Assembly (NCBI RefSeq): GCF_042433515.1 | Contig: NZ_JBHLVH010000005.1 | Coordinates: forward strand, 1 to 54,850 | Source: Kytococcus schroeteri | GTDB taxonomy: Bacteria > Actinomycetota > Actinomycetes > Actinomycetales > Dermatophilaceae | Direction: 5' to 3' | Length of the DNA stretch: 54,850 nt | Shown here: piece by piece, positions 50,368 to 54,850 of the stretch | Layout: every line of letters starts with the position of its first letter | How positions within the stretch are numbered: the stretch's first letter is position 1 | Program-made: the position numbers and the translations under genes | Notes under the pieces: generated by a model | The model's database searches: none | What the model was told of the DNA's origin: nothing | The model's input: the letters and a program-made list of their open reading frames with translations, nothing else

Positions 50368-50398
50368 ACGGTGTCCACATGTAGGATGTGTTCACCGT
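50368..50398. promoter_or_regulatory. TetR-type operator between the VOC and TetR genes
   Basis: Arms ACGGTGTCCACAT (50368-50380) and ATGTGTTCACCGT (50386-50398) form a 13-bp palindrome with two mismatches and a 5-nt centre. It spans a likely TAGGAT -10 for the TetR gene and lies 28 nt before the VOC start, so one repressor could control both. Confidence 0.65.
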
Positions 50399-50415
50399 AC
50401 ACATCAAGGAGTCCC

Positions 50416-51072
50416 GTGCCAAGCCCCCCATCCGATCCCGGTGAGAACCCCGCCCCGCGCGGGGGCTACCACCACGGCGACCTGCGCGCCGCCCTCATCG
50501 AGCAGGCGGAGGCCGTGGCCCGGGAGAAGGGTCCGGAGGCACTGACGATGCGGGCGCTCACCCGCCAGGTGGGCGTGAGTGCGAACGCGGCCTACCGCCA
50601 CTTCGCCGACCGCGCCGCCCTGGTGCAGGAGGTCACCTTCCGGGCCCAGGCGGCCGTGGCCCGCGCGATGGACGCCGCCCGGGCCGGCCTCCCCGCGCAG
50701 GCCGATGGGGCGGCTCACCTCACGGCCGTGGGGCGCACCTACATCGAGGCCGCACGGGCCGAGCCCGGGCTGTTCCGCACGGCCTTCACCGAGCCGGCGG
50801 ACCTCGAGCTCTCCGCCGACCCCCGGGCCGCTGGCGATTCGGGCCTCACCCCCTTCCTGCACCTGTCCGATGCCCTCGACCGCATGGTCGCCGACGGCTC
50901 GCTGGCCGCTGAGCTGCGCGAGGGCGCAGAGGCGCCGTGCTGGTCGGCCGTGCACGGGTTCTCGATGCTGGTCGTCTCCGGCCCGCTGCGCAGCGCACCG
51001 GACGAGGTGGTCGACGCCCTGGCCGCCCGCACTGTGGCCACCGCCGTGCACGGCATCACCCAGGCGCCGTGA
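50416..51072 (+). CDS. TetR/AcrR family transcriptional regulator
   Basis: A 218-residue repressor. The N-terminal HTH is YHHGDLRAALIEQAEAVAREKG...LTMRALTRQVGVSANAAYRHFADRAALVQEV. The C-terminal ligand domain has PCWSAVHGFSMLVVSGPL, the WHG-type (TetR_C) motif. The GTG at 50416 is chosen because AAGGAG lies 4-5 nt upstream; earlier codons cross the operator. It probably represses itself and the divergent VOC gene. The ligand is unknown. Confidence 0.9.
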   Translation: MPSPPSDPGENPAPRGGYHHGDLRAALIEQAEAVAREKGPEALTMRALTRQVGVSANAAYRHFADRAALVQEVTFRAQAAVARAMDAARAGLPAQADGAAHLTAVGRTYIEAARAEPGLFRTAFTEPADLELSADPRAAGDSGLTPFLHLSDALDRMVADGSLAAELREGAEAPCWSAVHGFSMLVVSGPLRSAPDEVVDALAARTVATAVHGITQAP

Positions 51073-51114
51073 AACCCGCTTGACCGGCAGTGCCCCAGCG
51101 GCGAGCCTCCCCCC

Positions 51115-51666
51115 ATGACCACCGCAGCGCCGAACCTCCCCGCCACCACCCCCGACCCGCCGGACACCCGACCCGACCAGGCCTTCCTCGCCGGCGACCG
51201 GGAGAACCTCGAGTGGTGGGTGGAGCTGTACCGACAGACCCTGCCGCTCAAGGTCGGCGGGCTCACCGGCGAGCAGCTCGCCCAGCGCGCGGTCCCCCCA
51301 TCGACGCTGTCGTTGGCGGGCATCGTCCGCCACCTCACCGAGGTGGAGCTGTACTGGTGCGGTGAGGTCGTCGCGGGTGCGGAGGTGCCGGACGTCTACT
51401 CCACCCCCGCCTCACCGGACGGGGACTTCCTCGATGCCGGGGCCGCGACCGCCGTACAGGATGTCGCCGCCTTCTCCGATGCGGTGGACCGCGCCCGCGC
51501 CTGGTGTGCGGGGGTCACCGACCTCGACGCCCCGGTCGCCGGCACCCGCCACGGGGACCCGGTGAACCTGCGCTGGGTGTACGCGCATCTCATCGAGGAG
51601 TACGCCCGGCACCTGGGGCATGCGGACCTGCTGCGCGAGGTCGTCGACGGCCGCACCGGTTACTGA
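51115..51666 (+). CDS. DinB/DUF664 family protein
   Basis: A 183-residue helical-bundle protein of the DinB-like DUF664 type. LAGIVRHLTEVELYWCGEVV carries the first His of the metal site, and WVYAHLIEEYARHLGHADLLRE the other two. Such proteins are often thiol S-transferases using mycothiol or bacillithiol, or metal-binding stress proteins. The first ~20 residues are Pro/Thr-rich. It lies 42 nt after the TetR gene and may share its transcript. Confidence 0.85.
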   Translation: MTTAAPNLPATTPDPPDTRPDQAFLAGDRENLEWWVELYRQTLPLKVGGLTGEQLAQRAVPPSTLSLAGIVRHLTEVELYWCGEVVAGAEVPDVYSTPASPDGDFLDAGAATAVQDVAAFSDAVDRARAWCAGVTDLDAPVAGTRHGDPVNLRWVYAHLIEEYARHLGHADLLREVVDGRTGY

Positions 51667-51680
51667 GCGGGCGCCGCCGC

Positions 51681-51686
51681 TACCCT
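51681..51686 (+). promoter_or_regulatory. Probable -10 element, leaderless start
   Basis: TACCCT lies 7 nt before the ATG at 51694; no Shine-Dalgarno is present. Confidence 0.45.
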
Positions 51687-51693
51687 CGCGACC

Positions 51694-52125
51694 ATGACTG
51701 CGACGTCCGCCGACCAGCCGCCCATCGTCGTCACCGGGGTGGTGGTCCGCGACGGCGCCGGCCGCGTCCTCACCGTCCGCAAGCGCGGCACCGAGCGCTT
51801 CATGCTGCCCGGCGGCAAGCCCGAGGCGGGGGAGTCGCCGGCGCAGACCGGGGCGCGGGAGCTGGGTGAGGAGCTCGGGCTGCGGGTGGACCCCGCATCG
51901 ATGCAGCTGCTCGGCGCCTTCTCCGGCCCGGCGGCCAATGAGCCGGGCCGCCTCCTGAAGAGCACCGTCTTCCACGCCCGTCCCGAGGGGGAGCCTCGGG
52001 CGGCCGCCGAGATCGACGAGCTGCGTTGGCTCCCGGTGGATGCCGGCGCGCTCGAAGCCGAGATCGCCCCCGAGCTCCTGGCCCCGCTGCTGGCCGACCA
52101 CGTGCTGCCACTGCTGCGGGATTGA
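51694..52125 (+). CDS. Nudix hydrolase
   Basis: A 143-residue cytoplasmic protein with a complete Nudix box, GGKPEAGESPAQTGARELGEELGL (residues ~47-70), including the REL-GEE metal-binding glutamates. It hydrolyses a nucleoside diphosphate linked to some moiety. The preceding VRKRGTERFMLPGG segment is like MutT/NUDT house-cleaning enzymes; the substrate is not predictable. The start is set by the TACCCT hexamer. Confidence 0.9.
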   Translation: MTATSADQPPIVVTGVVVRDGAGRVLTVRKRGTERFMLPGGKPEAGESPAQTGARELGEELGLRVDPASMQLLGAFSGPAANEPGRLLKSTVFHARPEGEPRAAAEIDELRWLPVDAGALEAEIAPELLAPLLADHVLPLLRD

Positions 52126-52176
52126 CCGGCGAGAAGACTGTGGCGCGGGATCGCGCGACTCCGGCAGGCTGGACCC

Positions 52177-52632
52177 ATGAGCGACGGGAGGGTGTGGTTC
52201 ACCACGGCCATGCTGGCCGGGCTGGTCCACGCCGCCGCCAGCCTGTTCTGGACCCTCGGTGGTACGTGGCTGCTGGACACGGTGGGTGACTTCGCCGTCG
52301 AGATGCAGGAGGAGGGTGCCGCCTCGACCCGCGCGCTGCTGGGTGCCGTCACCCTCGCGAAGGCTGCCGGTGCCGTGGTGCCCTGGTGGGGGCACCGCAG
52401 CCAGCCCGCCCCGCGGTGGATCCGGGTGGCCTCGTGGGCAGGCGCCGGGGTGCTGCTCCTCTGGGGCGGTGCCGGGATGCTGGGAGCCTGGGCGGGTCTG
52501 GCCGGTGGCGGCACGCTGCAGGACCCGGCGCTCGCGGGGCACGCGCTGCTGTGGGACCCGCTGTTCGTCCTCTGGGGTGCGGCGCTCGCGGCCGGCCTCC
52601 GCGCCACCCGCCCCGGCGATCTCGACACCTGA
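52177..52632 (+). CDS. DUF3995 family membrane protein
   Basis: A 151-residue membrane protein with four predicted helices. VWFTTAMLAGLVHAAASLFWTLGGTWLLDTVG at the start and ALLWDPLFVLWGAALAAGL at the end are typical of DUF3995. The function is unknown. CAGGCT 6 nt before the ATG could be a weak -10. It overlaps the first copy of an imperfect repeat at 52624. Confidence 0.8.
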   Translation: MSDGRVWFTTAMLAGLVHAAASLFWTLGGTWLLDTVGDFAVEMQEEGAASTRALLGAVTLAKAAGAVVPWWGHRSQPAPRWIRVASWAGAGVLLLWGGAGMLGAWAGLAGGGTLQDPALAGHALLWDPLFVLWGAALAAGLRATRPGDLDT

Positions 52633-52699
52633 TCACTGCGATGTGCGCGGATCCCCGGCGTGTCGCGTCAAAGTGGACACCTGACAACTGCGAGTTGCG
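52624..52699. repeat. Pair of imperfect 24-bp direct repeats
   Basis: 52624-52647 and 52676-52699 agree at 20 of 24 positions (GACACCTGA...ACTGCGA...TGCG). The first covers the DUF3995 stop codon. The second contains CAACT-GCG-AGTTG. Purpose unknown; a partial duplication or weak transcription end is possible. Confidence 0.4.
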
Positions 52700-52748
52700 G
52701 AGGGGGTGAGGGGGGACGGGGTCGGCCCCGGTGAGCGCCGGACCCCGC

Positions 52749-52754
52749 TAGCGT
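52749..52754 (+). promoter_or_regulatory. Probable -10 element, leaderless start
   Basis: TAGCGT lies 7 nt before the ATG at 52762; no Shine-Dalgarno is present. Confidence 0.45.
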
Positions 52755-52761
52755 GCGGGGC

Positions 52762-53547
52762 ATGGCCGAGAACCCGCAGGACACCGCCGTGCTCGAGGAC
52801 GAGGTCATCGCCCGCCTGGAGGACCACGCCCCGCCGACGGGCACGGACATCGGCAGCCACGGCCTGGTGGTGGAGACCTTCGGTTCCGAGGAGGCCACCA
52901 CTGCCACGGTGCTGGTGCACGGCGGCTTCTGGCGCCCCGGCATCGACCGCACCCACCTGCGGGCCGCCGCCCATGTGCTGGCCGACCACGGGTTCCGCGT
53001 GGCCCTGCCGGAGTACCGCCGTGAGCCGGGCAACCCGATGGGAAGCCTCGCCGACCTGCTGGCCGTGGACGAGCTGCTCACCGAGCAGGGCTGGTACGGG
53101 CAGGGGCCCGTGGCCGGCGTGTGGGTGGGCCACTCCGCCGGCGGCACCTTGGCGCTGCTGCGCGCGATGGAGCCCGGCCGGCCCGAGGTGGCGGCCGTCT
53201 CCCTGGCGGGCGTCACCGATCTCACGCGCGGCGCGCGCGAGGGCCTCGGTCACGGCGCCGTGACCGACTGGGTGGGCGCCGGGCCGGACGAGGCGTCCGA
53301 GGCCTACGACCACCTCGACCCGCGCCGCCGCTGGGCCGACGCCCAGCCGGTGGATGCCGTGCTCGTCCACGGCGCCGACGACGCCACCGTGCCCGTCGCC
53401 CACAGCGAGGACTTCGACGCCCCCACCCATGTGCTGCCGGGCGCCCACCACGCGGACCTCATCGACCCCGACTCGCCGCACTGGCACCACGTGCACACGG
53501 CCTTCCTCGAGGCCTACTCCGCCCTCTGGCAGCGCACGGTGCAGTGA
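52762..53547 (+). CDS. Alpha/beta hydrolase (esterase/arylformamidase-like)
   Basis: A 261-residue cytoplasmic hydrolase. The oxyanion motif is HGGFWRPG, the nucleophile elbow GHSAGG (Ser near residue 123), the acid Asp region VHGADDATVP, and the catalytic His in GAHHADLIDP. The HGGFWR...YRR pattern resembles kynurenine formamidase-like and small esterases. There is no tryptophan-catabolism neighbour, so the substrate is open. The ATG at 52762 is chosen over a GTG 9 nt earlier because TAGCGT sits at leaderless distance. Confidence 0.88.
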   Translation: MAENPQDTAVLEDEVIARLEDHAPPTGTDIGSHGLVVETFGSEEATTATVLVHGGFWRPGIDRTHLRAAAHVLADHGFRVALPEYRREPGNPMGSLADLLAVDELLTEQGWYGQGPVAGVWVGHSAGGTLALLRAMEPGRPEVAAVSLAGVTDLTRGAREGLGHGAVTDWVGAGPDEASEAYDHLDPRRRWADAQPVDAVLVHGADDATVPVAHSEDFDAPTHVLPGAHHADLIDPDSPHWHHVHTAFLEAYSALWQRTVQ

Positions 53548-53601
53548 CCTCGGGGGCACCTTTGCCTCGGTCTGCCTCCAAGGGCGTTGGCGCGCAAGGA
53601 T

Positions 53602-53629
53602 TTGACGGTCCCCCCCTCGGGGGGATACT
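53602..53629 (+). promoter_or_regulatory. Promoter with a C/G dyad spacer
   Basis: TTGACG (53602-53607), a 16-nt spacer and GATACT (53624-53629) make a good sigma-A promoter. The spacer is C7-TC-G6, nearly a perfect dyad. It would drive the small exported ORF at 53670. Confidence 0.5.
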
Positions 53630-53669
53630 CCGGCTCGTTCATTTCGATGAGTCGCTGAGGGGGGTTCAG

Positions 53670-53792
53670 ATGCGTTCGGCCAAGGGTTTGCTTCTTGCGC
53701 TGCTGATGACGTGTGCCGCGCCCGGTGCAGGGCTGGCTCTGCTGGGTGGGGTGGGGCGCCCTTCATGGCCGGAGGAACCCCGGAAGCCGTGA
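53670..53792 (+). CDS. Small exported peptide or truncated secreted protein
   Basis: A 40-residue ORF: basic start MRSAKG, hydrophobic core LLLALLMTCAAPGAGLALLGG, then RPSWPEEPRKP. It looks like a signal or anchor with a very short tail. The ATG has GAGGGGGG 7 nt upstream and the promoter at 53602. It may be the head of a larger gene broken by a frameshift and the IS at 53947. Confidence 0.45.
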   Translation: MRSAKGLLLALLMTCAAPGAGLALLGGVGRPSWPEEPRKP

Positions 53793-54016
53793 TGAACGTC
53801 GAGGGCCGTGGGCGCATCGTTGTCAGTCGCCTCGATGGCATCTCCCAGCGAGATTGGGACCCTCGGGAGGATGTCGCTCTCCGGAGGGGTGGCCGTGAGA
53901 TGGCCGCCGCGGTGGAGCGCCCGTTCGGCGAAATGCAGTTGTTCACGGCTCATCCCAATCGAGGGTGTAGTTGGGGTCTGAATCCGCCTGTCTCGAGCAG
54001 GCTTCTGGTGATGTAG
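53792..54016 (+). CDS. Hypothetical ORF running into an IS end
   Basis: A 74-residue ORF that begins in a GTGATGA overlap with the previous stop. MNVEGRGRIVVSRLDGISQRDWDPREDVALRRGGREMAAAVERPFGEMQLF looks protein-like up to about 53946, after which it reads IS sequence. It is probably the truncated start of a gene interrupted by the insertion at 53947. Confidence 0.35.
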   Translation: MNVEGRGRIVVSRLDGISQRDWDPREDVALRRGGREMAAAVERPFGEMQLFTAHPNRGCSWGLNPPVSSRLLVM

Positions 54017-54781
54017 TTGGTGAGGTTGCGGAAGCCCAGGGCGGAGCCGCGGAGGTGTTCGAGTCGGCCGTTCGTGGCTTCGGTGGGGCCGTTGCTGGTG
54101 CCGGGTCGGTCGAAGTAGGCCAGGACGTCCTCTGCCCGCTTGGACAGAGTGCGGCCGAGGGTGACGAGCTCGGTGAGCGCGGCGGGGACGCCGGAGGTCA
54201 GGCTGGTGATGAGGTTGCTCATGGCCTGTCGGCCTGCGGTGCGGTCGGGGTGTCGGTAGGCGGCGATCATGCGCTGGTAGATGCCCCAGGTGGCTTCGAC
54301 CTGGACGTGGTCGTCGTCCCCGAAGAGGGCGGTGAGGCGTTGGGTCTGGCGGTCGGTGAGCAGGTCGGCGCCGGTGTGCAGGGTGCGTCGGGATCTGTAG
54401 AGCGGGTCGGTGTTGCGGCCGCGGTGGCCGTGCAGTTCTTGCTGGACCCGGCGCCGGCAGCGGTCGGGGGCGTCGCCGGCGAGGCGGACGACGTGGAAGG
54501 GATCCATGACGGCGACGGCCTGCGGGAGCTCTTCGGTGGTGGCGGTCTTGAAGCCGGTGAACCCGTCCATGGCGACGACTTCGAGGCCGTCGCGCCAGGC
54601 CTTGGGTCGGGCAGCGAGCCATGTCTTGAACACTTCCTTGGAGCGGCCCTCCACCATGGCCAGCAGCCGCGATGGCCCGGTCTTGTCGCGGACCGGGGTG
54701 AGGTCGATGACGACGGTGACGAACTTGTCGCCGCGGTGGGTGTGACGCCAGACGTGTTCGTCGACGCCGATCACCTTCACG
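53947..54781 (-). mobile_element. Truncated ISL3-family insertion sequence
   Basis: One end is probably at 53947, where GGCTCATCCC on the plus strand looks like an ISL3-type terminal repeat and includes the transposase stop codon. The other end is cut at about 54781, where a different IS terminus (23-bp repeat) begins. This element is therefore broken by, or deleted up to, the second IS. Confidence 0.6.
53950..54780 (-). pseudogene. ISL3-family transposase, N-terminally truncated
   Basis: 276 residues matching the catalytic part of ISL3 transposases: VIGVDEHVWRHTHRGDKFVTVVIDLTPVRDKTGPSRLL with the first catalytic Asp, VVAMDGFTGFKTATTEELPQAVAVMDPFHVVRLAGDA with the second, and GTSNGPTEATNGRLEHLRGSALGFRNLTNYI with the Glu. 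Full proteins are ~430 residues; the N-terminal zinc-finger and HTH domains are absent. The frame stays open to the window end, but the upstream residues (DLDPYPQAPTLNSEEP) are the translated terminus of another IS. Confidence 0.85.
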
Positions 54782-54804
54782 GGCTCTTCGGAGTTGAGCG
54801 TGGG
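54782..54804 (+). repeat. 23-bp IS terminal inverted repeat, copy 2
   Basis: Begins GGCTCTTCGG and ends GAGCGTGGG. It is the exact inverted match of 47-69. Confidence 0.75.
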
Positions 54805-54850
54805 TGCTTGGGGGTAGGGGTCGAGGTCCCGGGCATGATCTGAGGACTTC
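54782..54850. mobile_element. Terminal end of an insertion sequence (continues off the window)
   Basis: Starts with the 23-bp repeat shared with the left edge of the window and extends right. It abuts the truncated transposase gene directly. No coding sequence of the element itself is visible in 69 bases. Confidence 0.6.

Overview
This is a very GC-rich, gene-dense stretch (roughly 70% GC, GTG starts common, ATGA/GTGA overlaps) from an actinobacterium. Several features point to the Micrococcales, for example relatives of Kytococcus, Janibacter or Ornithinimicrobium: a fused CydDC, a DUF222/HNH (13E12-type) gene, a DUF5926 gene, a DUF6318 lipoprotein, and a MurE whose substrate loop looks L-lysine type rather than diaminopimelate type. 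The genus is inference. Both ends of the window lie inside IS termini that share a 23-bp terminal repeat, so the window is probably a contig or interval bounded by copies of one insertion sequence.

Layout. 0.2-6.5 kb: a Tat-exported protein, an atypical PAP2 membrane protein, a serine hydrolase, a thioredoxin, a stand-alone MurE and two small unknown ORFs. 6.5-11.6 kb: a 3-hydroxyisobutyryl-CoA hydrolase-like gene, then an FMN riboswitch and the riboflavin operon ribD-ribE-ribBA-ribH. 11.6-20.5 kb: DUF5926, a membrane-anchored guanyl RNase with its barstar-type inhibitor, a coiled-coil DUF4446 protein, a lipid/diacylglycerol kinase, the coupled serS-HAD-SpoU methyltransferase operon, a VOC protein and small ORFs, one of them apparently frameshifted. 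20.5-24.7 kb: a P-type ATPase homologue that has lost its catalytic motifs, next to the biotin ECF transporter bioY-bioM-bioN. 24.7-27.5 kb: purB and a strongly acidic membrane-anchored protein.

27.6-35.2 kb: on the minus strand lies cydA-cydB-cydDC (cytochrome bd oxidase and its assembly exporter), followed directly by a BlaI-type repressor and an M56 BlaR-like protease. CTACG/CGTAG half-sites occur upstream of cydA, blaI and the M56 gene, so this may be a bd-oxidase regulatory circuit. 35.3-41.3 kb: a partial phenylacetate catabolic cluster (paaK, paaI-like, paaH-like and divergent paaN), interrupted by decayed pieces of an efeO-efeB iron-uptake operon. 41.4-49.5 kb: a DUF222/HNH gene, two exported proteins, a compact UvrA-like ATPase, and a less GC-rich amidase/lipoprotein pair beside an IS110-family relic. 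49.5-53.6 kb: VOC/TetR divergent pair with an operator, a DinB-like protein, a Nudix hydrolase, DUF3995 and an alpha/beta hydrolase. 53.9 kb to the end: a 5'-truncated ISL3-family transposase abutting a second IS terminus.

At least nine genes have a TANNNT hexamer 6-8 nt before the start codon and no Shine-Dalgarno sequence, suggesting common leaderless transcription. No rRNA, tRNA or CRISPR array was seen.
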